DNA of 64,000 nt, from assembly GCA_015063285.1 (NCBI GenBank), contig SUST01000006.1, forward strand, positions 1 through 64,000, given 5' to 3'. Shown piece after piece: positions 35,798 to 44,854 of the stretch; the first letter of the stretch is position 1, and each line of letters opens with the position of its first letter. The translations under genes were made by a program, and so were the position numbers. The notes under the pieces are model-generated. The model saw only the letters and a program-made list of their open reading frames with translations. It was not told where the DNA came from and made no database searches. This stretch comes from Thermoplasmata archaeon (GTDB lineage: Archaea > Thermoplasmatota > Thermoplasmata > Methanomassiliicoccales > Methanomethylophilaceae).

Positions 35798-36365
35798 AAT
35801 GAGCGATACCGAATTCCTCTAGAAGCGCCAATATTCCGATAAATAACAGAAGGCAGCCTCCGGCAATTGTGGCGGCTTTCCCGTATCTTATACCGAACTT
35901 TCCGCCGAGGAACAGTCCGGCAGCACTTACGCATCCGGCGATTACTCCGAGCGCGATGATGCCTTCTATGACATCTGTCGCACTTGCTGAAATGAAAACT
36001 CCCGCAGCGAGCGCATCCAGACTTGTCGCTATCGCCAGAGGGAACATGGTCCTGACCGTGAGGTCCTTCGACAGTTTGCCATCATCCTCATTATCTTGGA
36101 GGCCTTCCCTGATGAACATGATTCCAAGGATGAGCATCACCAGGAACATAACCCAATTGTCATATATGTCAATGAATTCGTGGAAAGTTGTTCCTGCCAG
36201 CCACCCTATCAGAGGCATAATGGCATGGAACGCGCCGAACCATATGCTGACAGTTAGAACAGCTCTTTTATCGATTTTCTTCAGAGCTAGTCCTTTTCCA
36301 AGCGATACGACGAAAGCATCTGCTGAGATCGCTACGCACATCAGAAGCGTAGCCCAAGTGATCAT
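35784..36365 (-). CDS. mntP: Manganese exporter MntP
   Basis: A 193-residue protein with six membrane segments. The two MntP signatures are visible: ISADAFVVSLGKGL near residue 13 and ATSLDALAAGVFIS near residue 113, each with the Asp proposed to bind Mn2+. It is the last gene of the surface-polysaccharide/LRR operon, its ATG overlapping the stop of the Wzt-like gene (36362-36365). Its presence there may be incidental. Confidence 0.85.
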   Translation of the reverse strand: MITWATLLMCVAISADAFVVSLGKGLALKKIDKRAVLTVSIWFGAFHAIMPLIGWLAGTTFHEFIDIYDNWVMFLVMLILGIMFIREGLQDNEDDGKLSKDLTVRTMFPLAIATSLDALAAGVFISASATDVIEGIIALGVIAGCVSAAGLFLGGKFGIRYGKAATIAGGCLLLFIGILALLEEFGIAHFMSA

Positions 36366-38383
36366 TTCTTGACCTCTTTATTCCTCGGACGGTTACCCTT
36401 AGTTTTCTTTTCAGATTGTCTGCGATCGGTACGGGCTTTCCACTGTCTGACGGTATCTTTGGCATCTTTGTTTCCGCGTTCGGCAGCCATCACCATGTAT
36501 CTGTGATACAGGTCCATGTTCTGTTCGACGCCCTTTCCGTCCTTGTACAGTAAGGCCATCTTGTACATGGCTCCGGCATCGCCATATTCCACAGCACTCC
36601 TGATGAGATCGAGCGACTCCTGCGGGAATTGTTCGGACTCATTCTTCGATTCGATCATCTCGGCCAGCTTCACACGGGGCGAACCTCCTGCAACGGATGC
36701 TTTCCTCATGAGTTCCATGGCGGCCTTCTCGTTCTTCTTGAATCCCTTTCCGGACTGGTATTTGAGGGCCAGAGTGGTCATGGACGGAGGCTGGTTGCTG
36801 CGTGACATGGCCTTCAGCATGTCGTTGGACAAGGCAATGTCCCCTTTGCGGGCCCTCAGTGTATCCATTGCTTTCTTGCGGGAATCGTTAACCATTGTGC
36901 TGGAGTATCTGGCGAACCATTGTTTGGCCAGATCTTCGTTCTTCTCCACCCCTTGTCCGGAGGCATACATCAGTCCTACCTGATACTGGGATCTGGCGTT
37001 GCCCACCGATGCTGACATCAGATACCATCTGAATGCCTGTTCATAGTCCTTTTTCTGGTATTTTCCGTCATAGAACAGGTCGCCCAGCATGTACATTGCC
37101 TTGTTGTTCCCATTCTCAGCCGCTTTGGTGAGGTATGAGATACATTTGTCAAGGTTCCTTTCACCGTTACTACCGTCGCGGTACATCTGTCCAAGGAGCA
37201 GATCCGCGTCGGTCCATCCCATTTCCGAGGCCCTTGTCAGGTATTCTTTGGCCTCTTCATAATCCTCAGCAGACAGGGCAGATCTGAGCATGAGTTCGCC
37301 GTAATTGCAATAATCATAGGGGTAGCCGGAGGAGCAGAGGTCCTTCAGGATGGAGCGCAACTCCCTGATCTCATCCATCGTCTCTCCCTGGAGTGTGGCG
37401 TATTTCCTTCTGGCTTCGATGCTGCCGTTCTCAGCCGCTCTTTGATAGAGGTCCATAGCCTCTTCCGTCTTTCCCTCAGACATCTTTATGTCGGCAAGAT
37501 CGTTGAGCGCCATTGGGTGATCCCTCAATGCAGCCTCATTCAGCCAGTGCAACCACTCATCCTTGTTCTTCTCAACACCTACGCCGTCCCTGTAGAAGAT
37601 GGCGATCCTGTATTGTGCGGAGGATGAGCCGTCGTTCGCAAGGCCCAGGGTCTCTTCGAACGAGTCGTTGATGGAACGCGAGTATTCGTCGACGACATCA
37701 TCTGCCGGACCATCCATCTTTATCATGTGGTCCGAGATCCAAACCGCACGGCTGCATGTGCGTTTGATGGTGTTCATACTGTGGGATGTGAAAAGGACGG
37801 TCTTGCCGCTGCGGACAAGGTCCTTCAGATGCTCCGATGCTTTGGAGGCGAATGCAGCATCTCCGGTGCTCAGTGCCTCATCGATCAGGAATATGTCCGC
37901 ATCGACGTTGACCATGACGGAGAATGCGAGACGGGACCTCATACCTGACGAGTACGTCCTGACAGGATTGTCGATGAACACTCCGAGGTCCGTATATTCG
38001 ATTATCTTGTCCAGATGTTCCATGACCTCTTCCCTGGGGATGCCGTACAATTCGCTCCTGAGGATGATGTTGTCCCTTCCGGAAAGGTCCGCGTGGAATC
38101 CCATGCTCAGCTCGAGAATGCTGGCGACCTTGCCTTTGACCTCTACCGTCCCCTCGTCGGGTTCCAGGATGCCTGAGACCATCTTCAGGAATGTACTCTT
38201 TCCGCATCCGTTGCGTCCGAGGATACCGACGATATCGCCTCTTTTGATATCCAGGTCGATTCCGTCGAAGATCGGGTACTGTATCTTCTTCTTGAACAGG
38301 AATCTGCTGTCGTTAAGGTTGGGATCGATGATCGTATAGGACTTCTTCAGCCCTCTGATCCTGATGACAATATCGTCCTCCAT
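36362..38383 (-). CDS. Wzt/TagH-like polysaccharide export ATPase fused to Sel1 repeats
   Basis: A 673-residue fusion. Residues 1-245 are an ABC ATPase of the polysaccharide/teichoic-acid exporter type: Walker A GRNGCGKSTFLKM, signature YSSGMRSRLAFS, Walker B IFLIDEALSTGD. Residues about 255-655 carry roughly ten Sel1-type helical repeats (AMYMLGDLFYDGK, AMYKMALLYKDGKGVEQN). Wzt proteins normally carry a C-terminal sugar-binding domain; here a protein-interaction solenoid replaces it. The ATG at 38383 shares a base with the permease stop. Confidence 0.85.
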   Translation of the reverse strand: MEDDIVIRIRGLKKSYTIIDPNLNDSRFLFKKKIQYPIFDGIDLDIKRGDIVGILGRNGCGKSTFLKMVSGILEPDEGTVEVKGKVASILELSMGFHADLSGRDNIILRSELYGIPREEVMEHLDKIIEYTDLGVFIDNPVRTYSSGMRSRLAFSVMVNVDADIFLIDEALSTGDAAFASKASEHLKDLVRSGKTVLFTSHSMNTIKRTCSRAVWISDHMIKMDGPADDVVDEYSRSINDSFEETLGLANDGSSSAQYRIAIFYRDGVGVEKNKDEWLHWLNEAALRDHPMALNDLADIKMSEGKTEEAMDLYQRAAENGSIEARRKYATLQGETMDEIRELRSILKDLCSSGYPYDYCNYGELMLRSALSAEDYEEAKEYLTRASEMGWTDADLLLGQMYRDGSNGERNLDKCISYLTKAAENGNNKAMYMLGDLFYDGKYQKKDYEQAFRWYLMSASVGNARSQYQVGLMYASGQGVEKNEDLAKQWFARYSSTMVNDSRKKAMDTLRARKGDIALSNDMLKAMSRSNQPPSMTTLALKYQSGKGFKKNEKAAMELMRKASVAGGSPRVKLAEMIESKNESEQFPQESLDLIRSAVEYGDAGAMYKMALLYKDGKGVEQNMDLYHRYMVMAAERGNKDAKDTVRQWKARTDRRQSEKKTKGNRPRNKEVKK

Positions 38384-39177
38384 CAGAGCACCTCCGGGAA
38401 CTTCTTCTCATATGTGAAGAACACGAACGCTCCGAGCAGGTACATCCCTGCCGCCAATATCAGGCTCATCAGGAGATACTCCGTGTGCGGGAAGATTCCA
38501 TAGTACAGGATGTCATGGAAAGTTTCCACATAATAAGTGAACGGATTATACCACACGATCGTTCCCAGAAGGCCCTTGGCCTCGCTGGCCAGGAAGAATG
38601 TGGGGGTTATCCAAATGACCAATCTCATCACTATGCTCATGATGTATCCCACGTCCTTGATGAAGACTGTGATCGTCGATACCAGATACGAGCTTCCCAA
38701 TGAAAATACGAACATCAGGAACAATTCGACAGGGAGCATGGCCATACCGAACCAGTTGACATACTGTCCTGAAAGCAGGATCACGATGATTATGACCATG
38801 TAAGCGAAGACCACGCTCAGGAACTCTGTGATGACCGTTGAGAAGACGATGATCTCTCTGGGGATCTTCATTTTCGTGACGTAGCTAGCATTCGCTGTGA
38901 TGGCTCTTCCCCTCAGACAGCTGGAGATGAAATAGACGGGGAATATTCCTGCACTCAAGTAGATCCAGAAATCTTCCATGGCACGCGGTCTGATGTAAGT
39001 GAACGTTATCGTCAGCACGACGATCATCAGGACGGGCAGAAGCAGATGCCATACGAATCCGACGTATGTGCTCTTGTAACGTCCGGCAGTGTTCCTTCTG
39101 ATCATCGCCAGCAGGATCGTCTTGTTTGCACGGACGTCTCTGACGGACTGTGCTAATCTGGTAAAGATGTTGATCAT
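38383..39177 (-). CDS. Wzm/TagG-like polysaccharide export permease
   Basis: A 264-residue ABC-2 permease with six membrane segments. RNTAGRYKSTYVGFVWHLLLP at the N-terminus and the later WITPTFF, with the periplasmic YYVETFHDILYYG, are typical of the Wzm/TagG group, which exports lipid-linked polysaccharide. The gene overlaps the LRR gene upstream (ATGA at 39174-39177) and the ATPase downstream, so all three are made together. Confidence 0.85.
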   Translation of the reverse strand: MINIFTRLAQSVRDVRANKTILLAMIRRNTAGRYKSTYVGFVWHLLLPVLMIVVLTITFTYIRPRAMEDFWIYLSAGIFPVYFISSCLRGRAITANASYVTKMKIPREIIVFSTVITEFLSVVFAYMVIIIVILLSGQYVNWFGMAMLPVELFLMFVFSLGSSYLVSTITVFIKDVGYIMSIVMRLVIWITPTFFLASEAKGLLGTIVWYNPFTYYVETFHDILYYGIFPHTEYLLMSLILAAGMYLLGAFVFFTYEKKFPEVL

Positions 39178-40742
39178 TCTCGCACACCTCTGAACATTCT
39201 GACGATGAATAGTACGACAAGTATGCAGACCAGTACTCCGAGCAGATTCTCGTAGGGGTACGGGCGCTCTCCCAAGATGTGTATGTCCAATGTTGTGTTA
39301 TCGCCATTCACATTTTCGGGGATGAAAAGGTCTTTGGGAACCGTCAGATTAAGGATGACGGGATCCTCTTCAGTTCCGATATCTAACGAGTATGAATTCA
39401 GAATCACGTCGGGGCTGTAGATTATGAATTCGGTAAGATTACAGGATTTGCAAAACGCAGTATAACCCACATCAACCCTGGAATTTTCAGGTATTGTGAC
39501 TTTCTTAAGATTCTTGCAATCGTTGAATGCCGAAAGACCAATGGATGTTACGGAGCTCGGAACGACAAGCTCTTCCAGGCCTGTTCCTTTGAACGCCAGT
39601 AATCCGATCACCGTTATTTGTTCACCGAAAGTAATATTGGTCAAAGATTCGCATCCATTGAATGCGGCGTATTCAACGACCGAGACATTACTCAGATCGA
39701 TTTCTTCAAGGGACCGACAGTTTTCGAACGCATCTTCGTTTATGACGGCCATGGTCTTGGGCAGGACTATCTTCTTCAAATTGGAGCATCCGGAGAATGC
39801 CATGGGTTCTATTTCCGTGACATTTTCATCCATGTATAGTTCGGTCCTCTCACTGGCTGCTGGATAGGCTATCAGTTTTTTGTTGTGGGATACATCGTAC
39901 AGGATTCCCTCTTCCTCCTGATATTTGTAATTGTCAGATGTTATACTCTTTAGGTTGGGGCAATCGCTGAAAACCCTCTCGCCCATCGAATACAGTCCCG
40001 AAGGTATGTTGATCCGTTCTATGCCCGATTCCGCGAATACGCAGTCGCCCATCAGTTTCAGATCATCAGGCAGTTTGAGGTTGGTTAGTTTCTTGCATCC
40101 TTCGAACACTGAGGAGTCCAGAATGCTCACGGAGCTCGGCAACTCGTTAGCAATTCCAATGCCGTTGATCGATTCCAGATTCTCGCAGCAAGCGAACGCT
40201 TCGAATCTGATTTCTTTGAGTCCCACAGGCATAACCACGGCGACGAGATTTGTTCTGCAAAACGCACCTGTGTCGATCGTCGTTACATCTTTGGGAATGA
40301 CATAAGCGCTGCCCTCTTTGCATGCAGGATATGCTATAAGCGTGCGCATATCCTTGGTAAAAATGACTCCGTCCACGCTGCAATAGTTCTTGTTATTCTC
40401 ATCCACGGAGATGTAATACAAATCCGATGATGTGAACACCCAGACATCGATGAATTCCACCGTCGCGGGGATATGTACGGTCCTAACAGGTTCTTTAAAC
40501 GTCGCATAGATCGATACGATGGTATACTCCTTGTCATCGTGCATCACGGTAGACGGTACGATCATATCTTCCGTAGTGGAATCTTCCAAAACTGTGATTA
40601 TCGAGACAGTTGTGGAGGTTTCGACTGAGTATTCGAAATCCCCGTCCTCGAAGTAATCGTACCCGTCGACAGAACTAAACGCAAGCGGGAATAGGATGAT
40701 AGAAGCGGTCAATATCAACAGGACGGAGAGACGAATTCCCAT
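39174..40742 (-). CDS. BspA-type leucine-rich-repeat surface protein
   Basis: A 522-residue exported protein: N-terminal signal (residues 5-25), then about twelve LRR_5/BspA repeats with phrases such as AFSGCSNLKKIVLPKTM, AFENCRSLEEIDLSN and AFNDCKNLKKVTIPENS, and a C-terminal membrane segment (NLLGVLVCILVVLFIVRM) with a basic end. BspA repeats mediate adhesion in gut microbes. It is the first gene of a four-gene overlapping operon with the Wzm- and Wzt-like proteins. Confidence 0.9.
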   Translation of the reverse strand: MGIRLSVLLILTASIILFPLAFSSVDGYDYFEDGDFEYSVETSTTVSIITVLEDSTTEDMIVPSTVMHDDKEYTIVSIYATFKEPVRTVHIPATVEFIDVWVFTSSDLYYISVDENNKNYCSVDGVIFTKDMRTLIAYPACKEGSAYVIPKDVTTIDTGAFCRTNLVAVVMPVGLKEIRFEAFACCENLESINGIGIANELPSSVSILDSSVFEGCKKLTNLKLPDDLKLMGDCVFAESGIERINIPSGLYSMGERVFSDCPNLKSITSDNYKYQEEEGILYDVSHNKKLIAYPAASERTELYMDENVTEIEPMAFSGCSNLKKIVLPKTMAVINEDAFENCRSLEEIDLSNVSVVEYAAFNGCESLTNITFGEQITVIGLLAFKGTGLEELVVPSSVTSIGLSAFNDCKNLKKVTIPENSRVDVGYTAFCKSCNLTEFIIYSPDVILNSYSLDIGTEEDPVILNLTVPKDLFIPENVNGDNTTLDIHILGERPYPYENLLGVLVCILVVLFIVRMFRGVRE

Positions 40743-40817
40743 GCGGTCGTGTAGAGCGTTTTGATTAGTAAAAGTTTGTTTTTTTTAGGTGATATGCGGA
40801 AAGTCAAGAACCTTTTC

Positions 40818-41993
40818 TCAGAACGATCCCTTAGGTATCTTACCGGCTGTGACCAGCCTTCCGTGAAGGAAATAGTATAGGATAAGGGAGAACGTCGCAA
40901 CGGCGGCCATGGCCATGTAGCTGTCGCGGTAGCCCATATCATCTATCAGCATTCCGATTACTATCGGGCCGATCACATAGGCCAGGTCCACGAAGATATT
41001 GAATGTGGAGATGGCGACCGCCACCCTGTCCCTTTTGGTGAGTTTGATCACCACTGCGTTGCCGATGGACAGCATTAGGGCCACATTGACACCCATCATT
41101 GCTCCTGATAGAAGGAGCAGCCATCCGTTGTCGGTGGTCGCGAAGATGGCCATTCCCAGAATGAAGAGGAGGAACGATGGTATCATGAGAGCATTCTCCC
41201 CCCGGGTGTCATACATCTTTCCGAGGAACATCCTGGATACCAATGTGCTGACCGACAGTGCAACGAAGAAGAATGTGGCGAATTCCGCAAGACCTATCTC
41301 GTTCCCGTAGGACGATATAAACGAGAGGACGCCCGAATACGAGAAGAAGAACACCAGCGCGACGACCGAGATGGGGATGGCGCTGCGCTCCACTAATCCC
41401 TTGGGCCTGTCATGACGTTCTGCGACCGGCACGTCTTTTGTCAGGAAAAGCGAGCACAGGAATCCCATAAGGCTCATCGCGAATCCCAGCAGGAACACGT
41501 CTGTGAACACTCCGTCCTCGGAAAGCATCATGCAGGCCATCGGACCCAATGCCGAGCCTATGCTGACGCTCATCATGAAGTATCCCATGCCCTCACCCAT
41601 CCTTTCGGACGGTATTGTCAGTGAAACCTTGGTGTTCACCGCGGTTCCCATGGCGCCATAGGCCATTCCGTGCACCAATCTGAGGATGCACATCGAAGCC
41701 ACATCCCACGCTGCCAGATACATTATGGAAAGGATGCTGCTGACCAAAAGGGATGCGACCACGGTCATCCTTAGACCTAATCTGTCGATGATCCTGTGGG
41801 AGAACAATCTGGCGATCAGGTCGCCGACTATGAAGATGCTCACCGCTATCGCTGCTATCATGCTGTCCGTCTGGAATTCGTCCCTGACGTATGCGGTCAT
41901 CCCGGTATACGTCATGAAGAACATCATGATGTAGAAGAATGCGATCATCGAGCAGATGACGAAATCTCTGCTGAGGAGCGGTCTTTTCTCCAT
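40818..41993 (-). CDS. Major facilitator superfamily transporter
   Basis: A 391-residue protein with twelve predicted membrane segments, including GDLIARLFSHRIIDRLGLR, the conserved motif between helices 2 and 3. A GTG at 42020 would add nine residues, but ATG 41993 (MEKRPLLSRDF) directly precedes the first helix and is preferred. The mid-protein loop is basic. It is probably a drug or metabolite exporter; the substrate is not apparent. It stands alone between the LRR operon and a DUF3795 gene. Confidence 0.85.
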   Translation of the reverse strand: MEKRPLLSRDFVICSMIAFFYIMMFFMTYTGMTAYVRDEFQTDSMIAAIAVSIFIVGDLIARLFSHRIIDRLGLRMTVVASLLVSSILSIMYLAAWDVASMCILRLVHGMAYGAMGTAVNTKVSLTIPSERMGEGMGYFMMSVSIGSALGPMACMMLSEDGVFTDVFLLGFAMSLMGFLCSLFLTKDVPVAERHDRPKGLVERSAIPISVVALVFFFSYSGVLSFISSYGNEIGLAEFATFFFVALSVSTLVSRMFLGKMYDTRGENALMIPSFLLFILGMAIFATTDNGWLLLLSGAMMGVNVALMLSIGNAVVIKLTKRDRVAVAISTFNIFVDLAYVIGPIVIGMLIDDMGYRDSYMAMAAVATFSLILYYFLHGRLVTAGKIPKGSF

Positions 41994-42115
41994 GGTCTTC
42001 AAGTCCCTGACGAAGTCCACGGTTGAAATAGATGATGTAGGCTATTCCGGAGAACTGGTTCAAAACAAGGCGGAATAAGACACATATTATCAACAAACAC
42101 ATTCATTCCAGGTGC

Positions 42116-42460
42116 ATGAATAGATTCATCGCATACTGTGGATTGGATTGCGAGAAGTGCGAGGCACGCATCGCTACCCTGAATGACGATGACGATCTGC
42201 GCAGAAAGGTTTCTAAGGAATGGTCGGAACTGAATCAGGTGGAGATCACTCCAGATATGATCAACTGTACCGGATGCCGCATGGAAGGGGCCAAGACCGT
42301 TTACTGCGGCACCCTTTGCCCGATAAGGAAATGCGCCGTCTCTAAGGGATACGAGACGTGCGGATCCTGTCCAGAGTTGGAGACTTGCGGCAAGGTATCG
42401 ATGATCATCGGCAACAACAAGGATGCTCTGAGCAATCTGAGGCAGCAGGGCCCGGCCTGA
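42116..42460 (+). CDS. DUF3795 cysteine-rich protein
   Basis: A 114-residue protein with the family hallmark FIAYCGLDCEKCEAR at the start, then NCTGCRMEG, YCGTLCPIRKC and TCGSCPELETC. The many paired cysteines suggest a metal or Fe-S site. DUF3795 proteins are common in anaerobic archaea and have no known function. It is 123 bp upstream of the MFS gene's start (divergent) and has its own start 12 bp after an A/T-rich stretch. Confidence 0.8.
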   Translation: MNRFIAYCGLDCEKCEARIATLNDDDDLRRKVSKEWSELNQVEITPDMINCTGCRMEGAKTVYCGTLCPIRKCAVSKGYETCGSCPELETCGKVSMIIGNNKDALSNLRQQGPA

Positions 42461-42463
42461 TGA

Positions 42464-42670
42464 TCACCTTCTTGTCTTCTCTGCCAGTTCCTTTGTACGT
42501 TCGGACATTCTGGCCAGTTCGTCATGGTCCATCTCGTGTAGCATCTCCAGTATTGCCAGGAAATTGAGTACTTCTTCGTTTCCCTTAGCCTTCACTACCT
42601 CTACGTAGAATCCCGCGATGATCCCGATGAATTTGGAATCAGGTCGTGTCCTCTCTAGGTGGTTTTTGTC
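42464..42670 (-). pseudogene. Small protein gene, start lost or frameshifted
   Basis: The minus strand is open for about 65 codons with coding-like sequence: FIGIIAGFYVEVVKAKG, then EEVLNFLAILEMLHEMDHDE and ERTKELAEKTRR, ending at TGA 42464. No in-frame ATG, GTG or TTG starts it before a stop. An ATG near 42672 is out of frame after five codons, so a one-base deletion may have broken it. Alternatively it uses a rare start. A perfect palindrome lies just upstream. Confidence 0.4.
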
Positions 42671-42682
42671 ATTGATAAATTA

Positions 42683-42696
42683 TTAGGAATTCCTAA
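42683..42696. promoter_or_regulatory. 14-bp perfect palindrome
   Basis: TTAGGAATTCCTAA is identical to its reverse complement and sits between the broken minus-strand gene and the methyltransferase gene (start 42728). The TTAGG/CCTAA arms are like sites of MarR-type repressors. The regulator is unknown. Confidence 0.4.
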
Positions 42697-42727
42697 ATTA
42701 TTTTAATCTAAAGTAATATGACCTTGC

Positions 42728-43546
42728 ATGAAAGAGAAAGTCTCAATCGAGAAAGGGAGCGTCCAGGAAACTCTGATGCTTCCTTTGTTCGGGAGATACA
42801 AGGCAAATCAGAGGTACCCTCGTCTGTTCAGGGACACGACGGCAAAAACGATCATCGATCGCATAGACTACGATATCGAGCAGGCGGATATGGGCAAGGG
42901 ACCACAGTTGGTCTACGGTATGAGACAGGACATCACCGAGAGGGTGGCCAGAAAGTTCCTCAATGAACATCCGGATGCACTGATCATCAACATAGGTTGC
43001 GGTCTGGACACGATTTTCGACCACATAGACAACGGAAGATGCCGTTTTGCGAATGTGGACTTTCCTGAGGTAATAGAATTCAGAACCAGATTATTCGACC
43101 GCAAAGAGAGGACAGTGAACATAGGTATGGACGCCAATGATCATAATTGGATGGATTACGTCGGATACAACGAAGGGGACAGCGTCTTCATTATGAGCTG
43201 CGGCGTATTGTTCTATTTCCAAAGGGAAGATGTACAGAGGCTCATAGATGCGATCGGAAAGAGGTTCCCGGGCGCCGTGATGTGCTTCGACTATGAGAAC
43301 GCAAAAATGCTGGCCCGCTCTAACAGAGCTGTCAGGAAGACAGGCAACAAGGGAGCATACATGCCATTCAGCATGGAGGACGGCAAGAAGGAGATCAAGG
43401 AATTTTCCGATACAGTGGAATCCGTGACGGTTCTTGATCGCCTTCCAGAGGATTACAACTGCATCCCGCTGTTCTTCAAGTGGTATTTCAAAAGGTGTCT
43501 CAGGACGGGGTCAATGACTTTCGCAGAAGTGAAGTTCAAAGGCTGA
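42728..43546 (+). CDS. SAM-dependent methyltransferase, leucine carboxyl methyltransferase family
   Basis: A 272-residue enzyme resembling the LCM/TcmP family (O-methyltransferases acting on carboxylates or polyketides). The SAM site is IINIGCGLDTIFDHID near residue 86, followed by NVDFPEVIEFRTRLF, and the FDRKERTVNIGMDAND stretch is typical. The start is ATG 42728. It precedes a set of other small-molecule enzymes, but the substrate cannot be inferred. Confidence 0.75.
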   Translation: MKEKVSIEKGSVQETLMLPLFGRYKANQRYPRLFRDTTAKTIIDRIDYDIEQADMGKGPQLVYGMRQDITERVARKFLNEHPDALIINIGCGLDTIFDHIDNGRCRFANVDFPEVIEFRTRLFDRKERTVNIGMDANDHNWMDYVGYNEGDSVFIMSCGVLFYFQREDVQRLIDAIGKRFPGAVMCFDYENAKMLARSNRAVRKTGNKGAYMPFSMEDGKKEIKEFSDTVESVTVLDRLPEDYNCIPLFFKWYFKRCLRTGSMTFAEVKFKG

Positions 43547-43653
43547 ACGGTTGAATTAGGATAAGGAAACTGATTGAAATAACGCAGACATTATATTGTT
43601 CGGTTTGATTAGTGTCATCTAAGCACTCTGGCAACCCATCTGAGGGAATCGTG

Positions 43654-44193
43654 ATGAACAAATCAATACCGAACATCATCTCATTTTCGAGGATAATCCT
43701 ATCCTTATCGATGCTCCTGTTCGAACCTCTCACTCTGGAGTTCTTCATTGTGATCTGCCTATGCGGAATAACGGACTTCTTGGACGGATATCTCGCCAGA
43801 AAGTACAATCTGGTAAGCGAGTTCGGAAGTCATTTGGACAGTTTGGGAGATTTCGCCTTCATAGTATCGTTGGTGGTCAGTTTCCTGTTGTACTACGAAC
43901 TCAAGCCATGGATGATAGCGTGGATCATCATCCTTGCAGCGATCCGTCTCTTGGCCATGATAATCGGCTACGTCAGATACAAGAAGTTCACATCCGTCCA
44001 TTCATACATCAACAAGACCGCAGGATTCATCGTATACTTCCTGCCGTTCATGGTGTTGTTGTTGGGATTCGATCTGACGTTCATCCTGTTCTGTGCGCTC
44101 TATACCATTTCCGGTATCGAGTACGTCATCATCAACGCCTACAGCAAGGAATACAGGACGGATTTCACATGCATTCTGATCGAGCATCCATGA
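43654..44193 (+). CDS. CDP-alcohol phosphatidyltransferase
   Basis: A 179-residue membrane enzyme starting at ATG 43654 after GAGGG. The catalytic motif reads DFLDGYLARKYNLVSEFGS followed by HLDSLGD, matching DGx2ARx8Gx3Dx3D. It transfers a phosphoalcohol to CDP-activated lipid or another CDP-alcohol in phospholipid synthesis. About five or six membrane segments are present. The upstream in-frame 14 codons are not family-like. Confidence 0.85.
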   Translation: MNKSIPNIISFSRIILSLSMLLFEPLTLEFFIVICLCGITDFLDGYLARKYNLVSEFGSHLDSLGDFAFIVSLVVSFLLYYELKPWMIAWIIILAAIRLLAMIIGYVRYKKFTSVHSYINKTAGFIVYFLPFMVLLLGFDLTFILFCALYTISGIEYVIINAYSKEYRTDFTCILIEHP

Positions 44194-44263
44194 CGATCGG
44201 GTGAGCCAATCGGATATCGATCTCTGACAACAATTAATGTAATCGAATATCCTTAGACTTGAT

Positions 44264-44851
44264 ATGGCAGACGGAACACCGGACCAGGAATTGAACGCAT
44301 TGTTGGAAAGACTCAATGCCGGTCAGACGATAGGTCCCGACGGCAATGGTATGAGTGTTCTCAGGAAATATGCGAGAGAAGCACAGATGGTCACTGCCAG
44401 GATCAATACGGGATTCCATGAGGATAAGGAGCTCCGGGAGATGGTGTCCGAGCTCATTGGCAAGGATGTTCCCGATGATTTCTGTCTATTCCCTCCCATA
44501 TATGCGGACTTCGGTAAGAACATCACGATCGGCAAAAGCGTGTTCATCAACTCAGGATGCTGTTTCCAGGACCAAGGAGGAATCAGGATAGGGGACGGTT
44601 GCTTCATCGGACACCAGGTGGTATTCGCTACCATAGACCACGATCTAGATCCGAATAGAAGGGCAGAGAATCATGTGGCCCCGATAGTCCTTGGGAAGAA
44701 TGTATGGGTCGGTTCCCACGCGACCATCCTGAAAGGTGTGACCATCGGGGACGGTTCTGTGGTTGCTGCAGGCGCGGTCGTGACGAAGGATGTTCCCCCG
44801 ATGACAGTGGTCGGAGGGGTGCCGGCCCGTGTGATTCGCAAGATCGAGTGA
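44264..44851 (+). CDS. Hexapeptide-repeat O-acetyltransferase (maltose/galactoside type)
   Basis: A 195-residue left-handed beta-helix acetyltransferase. Hexapeptide repeats run from about residue 85 (ITIGKSVFINSGCCFQD) to 180 (VTIGDGSVVAAGAVVTKD). The active-site His is in FATIDHDLD, and the end VVGGVPARVIRKIE is typical of LacA/Maa/NodL proteins. It acetylates a sugar or similar acceptor using acetyl-CoA. It is convergent with the PhzF gene, 3 bp apart. Confidence 0.9.
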   Translation: MADGTPDQELNALLERLNAGQTIGPDGNGMSVLRKYAREAQMVTARINTGFHEDKELREMVSELIGKDVPDDFCLFPPIYADFGKNITIGKSVFINSGCCFQDQGGIRIGDGCFIGHQVVFATIDHDLDPNRRAENHVAPIVLGKNVWVGSHATILKGVTIGDGSVVAAGAVVTKDVPPMTVVGGVPARVIRKIE

Positions 44852-44854
44852 TGC

